From assembly GCF_024171735.1 (NCBI RefSeq), contig NZ_JAMTCH010000003.1, positions 1,662,841 through 1,726,840 on the forward strand: a DNA stretch of 64,000 nt, in the 5' to 3' direction. Made by a program: the position numbers and the translations under genes. Below the pieces are notes generated by a model. The model was not told the DNA's origin. It worked only from the letters and a program-made list of their open reading frames with translations, and did not search any database. Source of the stretch: Prauserella alba (GTDB lineage: Bacteria > Actinomycetota > Actinomycetes > Mycobacteriales > Pseudonocardiaceae). Of the stretch, positions 1 to 8,304 are shown piece by piece; positions within the stretch are counted from its first letter, which is position 1; each line of letters starts with the position of its first letter.

Positions 1-119
1 GTCCGGCGCCCGAGTCTCCGATGCCCAGGTGTTCGCGGACTCCGGCGCCGTCCCGCCCGCATCATCCGCGTGCCGCCCGCACCGGCGGCACGCGCTCGTC
101 GCGAAGGGTCTCCACAGTC

Positions 120-1052
120 ATGCCTGCTCCTCCGTCCGAATCCACCCCGATGATCGATCTGCACCGGCACCTCGAAGGTTCCGTCCGGCCGTCCACGGCA
201 TACCGCCTCGCCGAACGCGCGGGCGCTCGTCCACCTCGCAGCGAGTTCGTGGCCGGTCGTGAGGGCGGTCTGCTCCCCTACCTGTCGAAGATCGACAACG
301 CCGCGAAGTTCGCGACCACCGCCGACGACTGGTGGCGGATCACCGGCGAAGCCGTGTCGGACGCGTGCGACGACGGGCTCAGCGCCGTCGAGTTCCGGTT
401 CAGTCCACGGTTCATCGCAGCTCGCACAGGACTGGAGTCCGACGCCGTCATCGAGGCCGTCACCGATGCCGCCGCGGGCCACGGGCTGCCGATCGACGTC
501 GGCCTCATCGGCATCGTCGTGCGTGACGAAGGTCCGCGTTCGGGTGAGCGTCAGCTGCGCAGGCTCCTGCGGCACGCCGACCGGCTCGTCGGCGTCGATC
601 TCGCGGGTGACGAGGCGGGATTCCCCGCCGCGCAGTTCGCCGCGGCGTTCGGCCTGGCCCACGACGCCAGCGTGCCCGTCACGATCCATGCCGGTGAGGC
701 CGCAGGGCCCGAGAGCGTGTGGAACGCCGTCCGGCACCTGCATCCCGCCCGGATCGGCCACGGGGTGCGGTCGGCCGAGGATCCGCGCCTGCTCGACCAC
801 CTCGCCGCCCGCGGCATCACACTCGAGGTCGCCGTCACGAGCAACGTCCAGACCGGTGCCGCGCAGGATCGCCGGCACCACCAGCTGAGCGCACTCGTGC
901 AGGCGGCTGTGCCGGTGGCGCTGTGCACGGACAATCCCACGGTCAGCAACACTCGCCTCAGCCGCGAGTTCGACATCGCACGTGAACTGGTCGGCGCCGA
1001 GGCCGCCGACCGCATCCGCCGTCACGCGTTCACCGCCCGCTTCGGCCGGTGA
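120..1052 (+). CDS. Adenosine deaminase-family amidohydrolase
   Basis: Zinc-dependent hydrolytic deaminase of the adenosine/aminodeoxyfutalosine deaminase family, cytosolic, about 310 aa. Visible signatures are the N-terminal HRHLEG metal motif (His15/His17), HAGE (zinc ligand His190, catalytic Glu193), RIGHG (His214) and a C-terminal TDNP (Asp271). Most true adenosine deaminases read TDDP there, so Asn272 replaces the second Asp; the substrate may therefore be an adenosine-like nucleoside rather than adenosine. The ATG at 120 was chosen because a GAAGGG stretch lies about 12 nt upstream and the family begins close to the HxH motif; ATG 150 is an alternative. The 119 bases before it hold no gene I can support. 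The next gene begins 20 bases later with its own promoter-like box. Confidence 0.82.
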   Translation: MPAPPSESTPMIDLHRHLEGSVRPSTAYRLAERAGARPPRSEFVAGREGGLLPYLSKIDNAAKFATTADDWWRITGEAVSDACDDGLSAVEFRFSPRFIAARTGLESDAVIEAVTDAAAGHGLPIDVGLIGIVVRDEGPRSGERQLRRLLRHADRLVGVDLAGDEAGFPAAQFAAAFGLAHDASVPVTIHAGEAAGPESVWNAVRHLHPARIGHGVRSAEDPRLLDHLAARGITLEVAVTSNVQTGAAQDRRHHQLSALVQAAVPVALCTDNPTVSNTRLSREFDIARELVGAEAADRIRRHAFTARFGR

Positions 1053-1060
1053 ACGCGGGC

Positions 1061-1066
1061 TAGCCT
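1061..1066 (+). promoter_or_regulatory. -10 box of a likely leaderless transcript (PrmC-like gene)
   Basis: TAGCCT ends 6 nt before the ATG at 1073, so transcription would begin at or next to the start codon. No Shine-Dalgarno sequence is present. One of a recurring set in this window. Confidence 0.5.
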
Positions 1067-1072
1067 GGGGCG

Positions 1073-1891
1073 ATGCCGCAATCATCGATCGTGTCGTCCC
1101 TCCGCGGCGCCGGGTGCGTGTTCGCGGAGGACGAGGCCGCACTGCTGAGCGACGCGGCCACCGGCCCGGCGCACCTCGAAGCGCTCGTCGCACGCCGCGT
1201 CGGTGGCGAGCCCCTCGAATACGTGCTCGGCTGGGCCGAGTTCCGCGGCCTGCGCGTGGTGGTCGAGCCGGGTGTGTTCGTGCCGCGGCAGCGCACCGGG
1301 TTCCTGGTGGAGCAGGCGCTCGGTGTGCTGCCCGCCGGTGGCGTGGTCGTCGACCTGTGCTGCGGGTCCGGGGCGATCGGCGCGGCGATCGCGGCCGAAC
1401 GTGCCGATGCGACGGTCTACGCCGCGGACCTCGACCCCGCCGCGGTGCGGTGCGCCCGCCGCAACCTGCCCCGGCGGGTGTACGAGGGTGACCTGTTCGG
1501 CGCGTTGCCGGTGGAGCTGCGCGGCGGCGTGGACGTCGTCGTCGCCAACGTGCCGTACGTCCCGTCGGAGGCGATCGCCTCGATGCCGCCCGAGGCGAGG
1601 GACCACGAACCGGCGATCGCGCTGGACGGCGGCGCCGACGGGCTGGACACGTTCCGCACGGTGGCACGTGAGGCGCCGTCGTGGCTCGTCGCAGGTGGTC
1701 ACGTGCTGAGCGAAACGAGTGAGGAGCAGGCCGACCGAGCGGCCGCGGTGCTGGCCGACGCAGGTCTCGCGCCGCACGTGGCGCGGTGCGACGAGCTCGG
1801 CGCCACCGTGGTCGTCGGCCGCGCCGCGCACGACGGCCGCGAGGCCTTCGCCGGGACGTCGAGCCGGAGTTCCGGATCGAGCGCAGGCTGA
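1073..1891 (+). CDS. Putative protein N5-glutamine methyltransferase (PrmC/HemK-related)
   Basis: Class I SAM-dependent methyltransferase, 272 aa, of the actinobacterial PrmC-related group. The SAM loop is VVDLCCGSGAIG (about residues 92-103). The catalytic (N/D)PPY motif of the family appears here as NVPY starting at Asn159, a substitution typical of this subgroup rather than of PrmC proper. A short N-terminal helical region comes first. By family it may methylate glutamine in a protein substrate, possibly a release factor, but a canonical PrmC usually sits beside prfA, which is absent here. ATG follows a TAGCCT box directly, so it is probably leaderless. Confidence 0.75.
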   Translation: MPQSSIVSSLRGAGCVFAEDEAALLSDAATGPAHLEALVARRVGGEPLEYVLGWAEFRGLRVVVEPGVFVPRQRTGFLVEQALGVLPAGGVVVDLCCGSGAIGAAIAAERADATVYAADLDPAAVRCARRNLPRRVYEGDLFGALPVELRGGVDVVVANVPYVPSEAIASMPPEARDHEPAIALDGGADGLDTFRTVAREAPSWLVAGGHVLSETSEEQADRAAAVLADAGLAPHVARCDELGATVVVGRAAHDGREAFAGTSSRSSGSSAG

Positions 1892-2023
1892 GGTGATGCC
1901 GAGCTCGTGCTGCTGCGGCCCGATCCGGCGCCCTTGACGAAACGCGTGAGCTGAGCCACCGGCCTCGCGACGAAACGCCCACGAGCGCGAGAATGAGCGG
2001 ACGCTTACCACGAGGAGTCCGTT

Positions 2024-3022
2024 GTGACAGAGCCATCGACGTCGGAGGCCGCACCGCAGCCGTCCGAGCAGGAGCCCGCGTTCGCCTCGGTCGACGAGGT
2101 CGTCGAACACCTGGCGGGAGCCGGATACCTCGCGTCGAACGCCGTGGCGACCACGGTGTTCCTTGCGGCCCGACTCGGCAAGCCGCTGTTGGTCGAAGGT
2201 CCGGCCGGGGTCGGCAAGACGGAGCTGGCCCGCGCCATGGCGGCCGCGACCGACAGCGAGCTGATCCGACTGCAGTGCTACGAGGGCATCGACGAGTCAC
2301 GTGCGCTCTACGAGTGGAACCACGCCAGTCAACTGCTGCGCATCACGGCGGCCAAGGATGAGAACTGGGACGCGACCCGCGAGCACGTGTTCAGCGAGGA
2401 GTTCCTGCTGTCGCGCCCGTTGCTGACCGCGATCCGCAACCAGGACCCGACGGTGCTGCTCATCGACGAGATCGACAAGGCGGACGTCGAGGTCGAAGGG
2501 CTGCTGCTGGAGGTGCTCGGCGACTTCCAGGTCACGGTCCCCGAACTGGGCACGATCACCGCGACGCGGCGGCCGCTCGTCGTGCTCACGTCCAACGCCA
2601 CGCGGGAGTTGTCCGAGGCGCTGAAACGCCGGTGCCTGTTTCTGCACCTGGACTTCCCGCCCGCCGACCTGGAACGCGACATCGTCACCCTGCGCGTGCC
2701 GGAACTCGACGCCGAGCTGGCGGCCTCGCTGGTGCGGGTCGTCGGGGCGCTGCGGGAACTCGAGCTGCGCAAGTCACCGTCGATCGCCGAGTCGGTCGAC
2801 TGGGCGCGGACGCTGGTGGCGCTGGGCGCCGACACGCTCGACGAGGAGGTCGTGCGCGCGACGCTCGGGGTGATCCTCAAGTACGAGAGCGATCAGCGGA
2901 AGGCACTGTCCGAGTTGCGGCTCGACCGGGTGCTCTCCCCGGGTGACGCCGCCGACGGTGTCGCGGCCGCCGCAGGAACCGGATCGTCCGGAGATGTGTC
3001 GTCCGGAAGTGCTGTGTCGTGA
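2024..3022 (+). CDS. MoxR-family AAA+ ATPase
   Basis: AAA+ ATPase of the MoxR/CoxD type, 332 aa, cytosolic. Walker A GPAGVGKTE at residues 59-67, Walker B LLIDEIDK with Asp148, and a sensor-1 Asn near 191 in TSNATREL. MoxR proteins act as chaperone-like ATPases with a partner VWA-domain protein, often inserting cofactors or assembling complexes. The partner here is the next gene, whose GTG start overlaps this stop by four bases (GTGA), so the two are translationally coupled. The GTG start follows CGAGGAG at 2011-2017. The Ala/Ser/Gly-rich C-terminus from about residue 310 is probably disordered. Confidence 0.9.
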   Translation: MTEPSTSEAAPQPSEQEPAFASVDEVVEHLAGAGYLASNAVATTVFLAARLGKPLLVEGPAGVGKTELARAMAAATDSELIRLQCYEGIDESRALYEWNHASQLLRITAAKDENWDATREHVFSEEFLLSRPLLTAIRNQDPTVLLIDEIDKADVEVEGLLLEVLGDFQVTVPELGTITATRRPLVVLTSNATRELSEALKRRCLFLHLDFPPADLERDIVTLRVPELDAELAASLVRVVGALRELELRKSPSIAESVDWARTLVALGADTLDEEVVRATLGVILKYESDQRKALSELRLDRVLSPGDAADGVAAAAGTGSSGDVSSGSAVS

Positions 3023-4479
3023 CGGCGAACGCGGTGGCGGACCGCCTCGTCGAGTTCGTGCACGCCCTGCGCGAGCACGGCATCGCCGTCGGAACCGGCG
3101 AGACGGTCGACGCCGCGGCGGCGGCCGAGGCCGTCGGGCTGGCCGACCGGGAGCGGCTCCGCGAAGCCCTCGCCGCCAGCGTGCTGCGGGGCGCGGCCCA
3201 GCGGCCCGTGTTCGACGGCGTCTTCGACCTCTACTTCCCTGCCGCGCACGGCACCTCGGAGGCCACGGCCGACGATCCCGGCACGCCCGCTCAGCTGCGT
3301 GATCGGCTCCTCGACGCGCTCGTGTCCGGCGACGACGCCCGCGTGCGCGCGCTGGCCGCCGCGGGCATCGATCTGTTCGGCGGTTACGGCGCGGCCGCAC
3401 ACGGCCAGGGCGGGCAGGGCGGCGAAGGTGGCCAGGGCGCGCAGGGCGCGGCGGGGACGACCAGCGGGAACGGCCGTTCGGCCGCACGATTGAGTGGTTG
3501 GTCGGCGTATCAGACGTTGTCCGAGGTACGCCCCCAGGCGCTGCGGGCCCGGTTGCGCGACGCGATCCGAGAGGCCAGGGCCGACGGCCTGGACGGCGCA
3601 TCGGCGGACGCGCTCGCCGATCGTGAGGCCGCCGCGGGGATCGAGTCGTTCACCGGCCACGTGCGTGCCGAGGCCCGCAGACGGACCGCGGAACTGCGTG
3701 GCCGTGACCGGATCGCGCGGCACGCGGTCGCGCCGCAGACCGACCTCGTGTCGTTCACCAGCGCGACGGCGGAGCAGTTCGCCGACATGCGCCGTGCGGT
3801 GACGCCGCTCTCGCGCAAGCTGGCCACACGGTTGGCGGCGCGGCGCAGGCGGGCGGCCCGCGGCCGCGTCGACCTGCGGCGCACCGTGCGGCGGTCGCTG
3901 GCCACGGGCGGCGTGCCGATGCGGCCCGTCATGCGCAGGCGGCGCCCCGGCCGCCCTGAGCTGGTGCTGCTGTGCGACATGTCCGGCTCGGTCGCCGGGT
4001 TCGCCCAGTTCACCCTGTTGCTGACGCAGGCGCTGAGCGACCAGTTCTCGAAGGTGCGGAGCTTCGCGTTCGTCTCCTGCACCGACGAGATCACCGAACT
4101 GGTGCGGGCGGGCCGGGACGAGCCCGAGAACCTCGCCGGCCGCATCGTGGCCGAAGCCCACCTGACACAGGTCGGGATGAGCAGTGACTACGACGGGGCG
4201 CTGCAGACCTTCACCGACGGCTGGGCCGACGTGCTCGGTCCCCGCACCAGCGTGCTCATCCTCGGCGACGGCCGTACCAACGGCGCACCGCCGAACCTTC
4301 CCGCGCTGCGGGCCATCGCCGAGCGCGCACGGCACGTCTACTGGCTCAACCCCGAACGCGCGGAGTCGTGGGGCACCGGCGATTCGGAGGCGCACCGTTA
4401 CGCACGGGAGGTGCCGATGTTCGAATGCCGCACCATCCGCCAGCTGTCCCACCTCGTCACCAGGCTGCTGCCCGACTGA
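3019..4479 (+). CDS. VWA domain-containing CoxE-like protein
   Basis: 486 aa partner of the upstream MoxR ATPase. The C-terminal half is a CoxE-type von Willebrand A domain with MIDAS motif DMSGS (Asp320, Ser322, Ser324) and a later LILGDGRTN strand. The N-terminal half is helical with an Arg-rich stretch before the VWA domain and a short Gly/Gln-rich linker near residues 130-150. CoxE works with CoxD in maturing the CO dehydrogenase active site, but no coxLMS genes lie in the window, so the client of this pair is unknown. The GTG start overlaps the previous stop. The stop codon lies inside an inverted repeat shared with the convergent gene. Confidence 0.85.
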   Translation: MTANAVADRLVEFVHALREHGIAVGTGETVDAAAAAEAVGLADRERLREALAASVLRGAAQRPVFDGVFDLYFPAAHGTSEATADDPGTPAQLRDRLLDALVSGDDARVRALAAAGIDLFGGYGAAAHGQGGQGGEGGQGAQGAAGTTSGNGRSAARLSGWSAYQTLSEVRPQALRARLRDAIREARADGLDGASADALADREAAAGIESFTGHVRAEARRRTAELRGRDRIARHAVAPQTDLVSFTSATAEQFADMRRAVTPLSRKLATRLAARRRRAARGRVDLRRTVRRSLATGGVPMRPVMRRRRPGRPELVLLCDMSGSVAGFAQFTLLLTQALSDQFSKVRSFAFVSCTDEITELVRAGRDEPENLAGRIVAEAHLTQVGMSSDYDGALQTFTDGWADVLGPRTSVLILGDGRTNGAPPNLPALRAIAERARHVYWLNPERAESWGTGDSEAHRYAREVPMFECRTIRQLSHLVTRLLPD

Positions 4480-4509
4480 CCGGCTCGCGCGCGGGATTCG
4501 GTCAGTCGG
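4472..4509. terminator. Bidirectional terminator-like inverted repeat spanning both stop codons
   Basis: CCGACTGACCG (4472-4482) and its perfect complement (4499-4509) flank a 16-nt GC-rich loop. The left arm contains the stop of the VWA gene and the right arm contains the stop of the convergent acetyltransferase gene, so one hairpin can end both transcripts. There is no U tract, as is usual in high-GC actinobacteria. Confidence 0.6.
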
Positions 4510-5362
4510 CGGCCTTCATCGCGTCGGCCAGCGCGGCCGCCTCGTCGCCGGTGAGCACGACGTCCATCCTGCGCAGTTCGTCGACGACGTCACCGGGATC
4601 GAGCTCGGTCTCCTCCTTGCTGCCGTCGGGACGTTCGACGACACGCTTGCGGCCGAGGAGTTTCCTGCTGACGCCCGGTTCGAGACGCATCACGATGAGC
4701 CCACCGGTGAACGGCGACTTCGGGTGGGTGGCGACGTAGTGGTTGAACACCTCGTAGTCGATGGGGCGTTGCGGCGTCTCGTCGAACGCGTGGAGCGGTT
4801 CCCAGCCGTCGGCCGTGCGCTTCTCCAAGGTCCAGAACCCGTCGTGGTGGCTGAGCCGGTTCTCCCAGCCCGCCTGGTCCACGACGGCTCCGTCCTCGAG
4901 CGGCATCGGATGCAGGACTCCGGCGCCGAAACCGACGTCGGCGAGATACGAGGCGCCGTCGACGGTGACGAGCAGGTTCATGTGGGATCTCGGACCGTTG
5001 CGGTGCGGTTGTACCCGCGCCGTCAGTCGGGTGACGCCGTAGCCGAGACGTTCGAGTGCGGCGGCGAACAGCAGGCTGTGCTCGTAGCAGTAGCCGCCGC
5101 GGTCCCGGGCGACGAGTTTCGCCTGGATCGCGTCGAGGTCGAGTGATGGGGATCGGCCGGTGAGTGGGTCGACGTTCTCGAACGGGATCGTCAGCACGTG
5201 TGCCTCGTGCAGGGCGGTGAGCGCCCGGAGCGACGGCGGCTCCGCGGGGCGGCCGATCCGCGCGAGGTAGGCGTCGAGGTCGAGGGCGTCGATGCCCCAC
5301 TCGTCGGTGGACGGGGTGCCGGCTGCGGCGTCGGTCCGTGCGGGAGCGGTCTGCGCTGTCAT
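4502..5362 (-). CDS. nat: Arylamine N-acetyltransferase
   Basis: Transfers an acetyl group from acetyl-CoA to arylamines or arylhydrazines; cytosolic, 286 aa, normal family length. The Cys-His-Asp triad is complete: Cys92 in RGGYCYEHS, His127 in RSHMNLL, Asp142 in YLADVGFG. In mycobacteria NAT is linked to lipid metabolism and isoniazid acetylation; in other actinomycetes relatives act as amide synthases in ansamycin pathways, but no such cluster is present, so a detoxifying role is more likely. It is divergent from a drug antiporter, which supports that reading. A GAGG lies about 10 nt before the ATG. Confidence 0.92.
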   Translation of the reverse strand: MTAQTAPARTDAAAGTPSTDEWGIDALDLDAYLARIGRPAEPPSLRALTALHEAHVLTIPFENVDPLTGRSPSLDLDAIQAKLVARDRGGYCYEHSLLFAAALERLGYGVTRLTARVQPHRNGPRSHMNLLVTVDGASYLADVGFGAGVLHPMPLEDGAVVDQAGWENRLSHHDGFWTLEKRTADGWEPLHAFDETPQRPIDYEVFNHYVATHPKSPFTGGLIVMRLEPGVSRKLLGRKRVVERPDGSKEETELDPGDVVDELRRMDVVLTGDEAAALADAMKAAD

Positions 5363-5530
5363 GGTGCCAGCCTCACACTTCGACTGCGGTGGAGGTCAAC
5401 GCCGCGATGTCGGTGGCCGGACGTGGCGTGGGCGTGAGTTGCCGCACGTCGATCCGGGCGAATTCCGTACAAATCACCCGAATCTCCTCGCTCGATCGGG
5501 CTGTGCGACCCCGCCACCGGGAATATGTAG

Positions 5531-5566
5531 TTGCATCAATCAAGTTATTTGTTATGTTGAGTCAAC
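5531..5566 (+). promoter_or_regulatory. Promoter/operator of the antiporter gene
   Basis: An AT-rich island in the 297-bp gap between the divergent acetyltransferase and antiporter genes. TTGCAT (5531-5536) and TATGTT (5553-5558) make a plausible -35/-10 pair with a 16-bp spacer. The perfect palindrome GTTGA-G-TCAAC (5556-5566) overlaps the expected transcription start and is a good operator candidate for an unlinked repressor such as a MarR or TetR protein. Confidence 0.5.
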
Positions 5567-5659
5567 CGGCTTACGACACTCGTCGTCACAACTCTGTCCT
5601 TACTCAGGGGGTTCACCACGTCCGCGCACGCCCAGACCGTCGAGGATCCCGACGCCACG

Positions 5660-8224
5660 ATGTCCAAGCGCGAGATCATGCAGGCCTTCATCGGCCTGTT
5701 GCTCGCGCTGCTCGTCGCGATCCTGTCGTCGACGATCGTTTCCAACGCCCTGCCCCGCATCATCGCCGACCTCGACGGCACCCAGAGCCAGTACACCTGG
5801 GTGATCACCGCCATGCTGCTGACCTCGACGGCCACCACACCGATCTGGGGCAAGCTCGCCGACCTGTTCAGCAAGAAGCTGCTGTATCAGCTCGCGATCG
5901 TCATCTTCACCGTCGGCTCGGTCCTCGGCGGTTTCGCCGAGTCCATGCCCGAACTGATCACGTACCGCGCCATCCAGGGCATCGGCATGGGCGGCCTGCA
6001 GGCGCTCGTCCAGGCCGTCATCGCCGCGATGATCTCGCCGCGTGACCGCGGCCGCTACTCCGGCTACATCGGCGCGACGTTCGCCGTCGCCACGGTGTCC
6101 GGCCCGCTGCTCGGCGGCATCATCGTCGACTCGCCGCTCGGCTGGCGCTGGTGTTTCTGGGTCACCGTGCCCGTTGCCGTGATCGCGTTGATCGTGCTCG
6201 GCACGACGCTCAAACTGCCGGTGATCAAGCGCGACGTGAAGATCGACTGGCTGGGCGCGACGCTCATTGTCGGTGGTGTCGCCCTGGTGCTGATCTGGGT
6301 CTCGCTCGCCGGCAAGGAGTTCGACTGGTGGTCGCCGACGACCGCCGCGTTCCTCGGCGGCGCCGCCGCTGCACTGATCCTCGCCGTGTTCGTGGAGACG
6401 AAGGTCGCCGAACCGGTCGTGCCGCTGAAGCTGTTCCGCAACCGGTCCTTCTCGCTGACGGTGATCGGGACGCTCTCGGTCGGCACGGCGATGTTCGGCG
6501 GTGCGGTCTTCTTGGCGCAGTATTACCAGATCGCCCGCGGCTACTCGCCCACCGAAGCCGGCCTGATGACCATGCCGATGGTGCTCGGCATGTTCCTGTC
6601 GACGACGATCTCGGGCCAGGTCGTGTCCCGCATCGGCAGGACGAAACCGTTCCTCGTGGGCGGTGCGTTGATCCTGGTCGTCGCGCTGGGCCTGCTCGGC
6701 ACGATCGACAGCGAGATCAACCTGGCCCAGATGGGCGTCTACCTGGCCCTGATGGGCATCGGCACCGGCTGCCTCATGCAGAACCTGGTGCTGGTCGCAC
6801 AGAACACGGTCGGCATGCGCGACGTCGGCTCCAGCACCGCCGTGGTGACCTTCTTCCGCACCCTCGGCGGCTCGGCGGGCGTGTCCGCACTGGGTGCGGT
6901 GCTCGCGCACAACGTCACCGACTACATCGCTCAAGGAGCGGCCGAACGCGGCATGCCGATGAGCGGCGGTGCGGCAGGCGGCTCCGGCGGAACCACTCTC
7001 GACGTCGGGGCGATGCCCGCACCGGTCCAGGCGATCGTCCGGTCGGCCTACGGCGACGCCATCGGCGACGTGTTCCTCATCGGCGCCGCCGTCGCGGTCG
7101 TCACGCTCATCGCCGTGGTCTTCATCAAGGAGACACCGCTGCGCAGCACTCTCGACCTGGCCGAACAGAAGAACGAGGACACCGCCGGTGCCGGTGAGGC
7201 CGACACGCCCACAGGCGGCGAGGTGCCGGTCGGCGCTGCGACGGGCACGACGGGCGCGGCGGGCGTGGACGCCTCCCCCATCCCCGCGGCGCGGGCTGCC
7301 TCGGAGGTGCCGGCACCGTCCGTGGCAGCCACCGCGGTCACCGCACGCAACGGGTCCACACCCGACCGGCCGGCCACGGTGCACGGCGTCGTCACGGCCG
7401 CCGGCGAACCGGCGCCCGGGGTCACGCTGACGTTGACCGACGCGTCGGGTGCGCAGGTCGACCTGGCCCGCAGCGGCGAGGACGGCACGTTCCACGTCGG
7501 CGCCGGCGAACCGGGGCGATACATCCTCATCGCCGCTGCGGAGCACCTCCAGCCGTCGGCCCAGTCGGTCGAGCTCGGCGCGAATCCACTTCGCCGGGAC
7601 ATCGCGCTGACGGGGTCGGGCCAGGTCAGTGGCCGGGTCCGGACCCCGCAGTCCCGGCCGGTGGGCGGAGCGACGGTGGTGCTGACCGACACGGGCGGCG
7701 ACGTGCTCGACGCGAGCCTCACCGGAGGCGACGGCTGGTACCGGTTCCCCGACGTGGCGGGCGGCGCCTACACCCTGGCCGTGACGGCGCACGGCTACCG
7801 GCCGCAAGCCACCCCGGTCCGCCTGGCCACGGGTGAGCGCATCACCCAGGACGTCGAGCTCAGCGCGGCGGGCCACCTGGAAGGCATCGTGCGTTCGGAG
7901 CTCAGTGGCGCCGTGGTTGCCGAGGCGCGCGTGGTGTTGCTCGACGAGGTCGGTGAGGTCGCAGGGGTCACGATGACGGCCTCCGACGGCACCTACCGAT
8001 TCGACGATGTCGAGCACGGCCACTACACGGTGATCGCCAGCGGCTACGGTCCCGCCACGGCGACGGTCCACGTCGGCGTCGAACAGGGCAGGCAGGACTT
8101 CGCACTCGGCTACTCGACCGACGGCACTCCGTCGTCGACGGCCGAGTCGCGCTCACCGCGGACCAGGGGCGCCGCGGTGAGCGGCGACGGCGTCCCCGGC
8201 GAACCGGACACGCCGCAGGCCTGA
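5660..8224 (+). CDS. DHA2-family drug:H+ antiporter fused to three carboxypeptidase-regulatory-like domains
   Basis: 854 aa. Residues 1-500 are a 14-helix MFS exporter of the EmrB/QacA (DHA2) type, with the helix-1 motif ending VSNALP and motif C SGPLLGG in helix 5. A Gly/Ala/Pro-rich linker (about 500-570) leads to three tandem beta-sandwich repeats starting near residues 574, 655 and 740. Each has the carboxypeptidase-regulatory/CNA-B pattern V.G.V......P..GA.V.L.D, then DG.Y.F..V..G.Y. A 14-helix topology would place them in the cytoplasm, which is unusual because such domains are normally outside. The frame stays open back to 5561 without ATG/GTG/TTG; the ATG at 5660 has GAGGA 13 nt upstream, a weak fit. 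Divergent from nat. Confidence 0.85.
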   Translation: MSKREIMQAFIGLLLALLVAILSSTIVSNALPRIIADLDGTQSQYTWVITAMLLTSTATTPIWGKLADLFSKKLLYQLAIVIFTVGSVLGGFAESMPELITYRAIQGIGMGGLQALVQAVIAAMISPRDRGRYSGYIGATFAVATVSGPLLGGIIVDSPLGWRWCFWVTVPVAVIALIVLGTTLKLPVIKRDVKIDWLGATLIVGGVALVLIWVSLAGKEFDWWSPTTAAFLGGAAAALILAVFVETKVAEPVVPLKLFRNRSFSLTVIGTLSVGTAMFGGAVFLAQYYQIARGYSPTEAGLMTMPMVLGMFLSTTISGQVVSRIGRTKPFLVGGALILVVALGLLGTIDSEINLAQMGVYLALMGIGTGCLMQNLVLVAQNTVGMRDVGSSTAVVTFFRTLGGSAGVSALGAVLAHNVTDYIAQGAAERGMPMSGGAAGGSGGTTLDVGAMPAPVQAIVRSAYGDAIGDVFLIGAAVAVVTLIAVVFIKETPLRSTLDLAEQKNEDTAGAGEADTPTGGEVPVGAATGTTGAAGVDASPIPAARAASEVPAPSVAATAVTARNGSTPDRPATVHGVVTAAGEPAPGVTLTLTDASGAQVDLARSGEDGTFHVGAGEPGRYILIAAAEHLQPSAQSVELGANPLRRDIALTGSGQVSGRVRTPQSRPVGGATVVLTDTGGDVLDASLTGGDGWYRFPDVAGGAYTLAVTAHGYRPQATPVRLATGERITQDVELSAAGHLEGIVRSELSGAVVAEARVVLLDEVGEVAGVTMTASDGTYRFDDVEHGHYTVIASGYGPATATVHVGVEQGRQDFALGYSTDGTPSSTAESRSPRTRGAAVSGDGVPGEPDTPQA

Positions 8225-8240
8225 CGCCGAACCGGACGAG

Positions 8241-8285
8241 CACGGGTGGTGGGGGCGGTCGTCACGGCCGCCCCCACCACCCGTG
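8241..8285 (+). terminator. Strong hairpin terminator after the antiporter gene
   Basis: Perfect 18-bp stem: CACGGGTGGTGGGGGCGG (8241-8258) and its complement (8268-8285) around a 9-nt loop, 16 bases after the stop codon and just before the promoter of the next gene. Confidence 0.85.
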
Positions 8286-8290
8286 ACGAC

Positions 8291-8296
8291 TAGACT
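8291..8296 (+). promoter_or_regulatory. -10 box of a likely leaderless transcript (cupin gene)
   Basis: TAGACT ends 8 nt before the ATG at 8305 with no ribosome-binding site between. Confidence 0.5.
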
Positions 8297-8304
8297 CCGC
8301 GGCC

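Noticed and set aside
1-119. Upstream coding sequence at the window start
   Set aside because: Open frames exist but show no family features and no start signal; left unannotated.
2893-4452. Reverse frame of 519 codons opposite the VWA gene
   Set aside because: The forward protein has a MIDAS motif and a coupled start; the reverse one is low-complexity with no start signal.
3019-4479. Carbon monoxide dehydrogenase accessory locus
   Set aside because: MoxR/VWA genes resemble CoxD/CoxE, but no coxL, coxM or coxS genes are in the window.
5600-8071. A reverse-strand frame of 823 codons opposite the antiporter gene
   Set aside because: It is the mirror of a clearly coding forward gene; Arg/His/Gly-rich, no domain, and typical of antisense frames in high-GC DNA.
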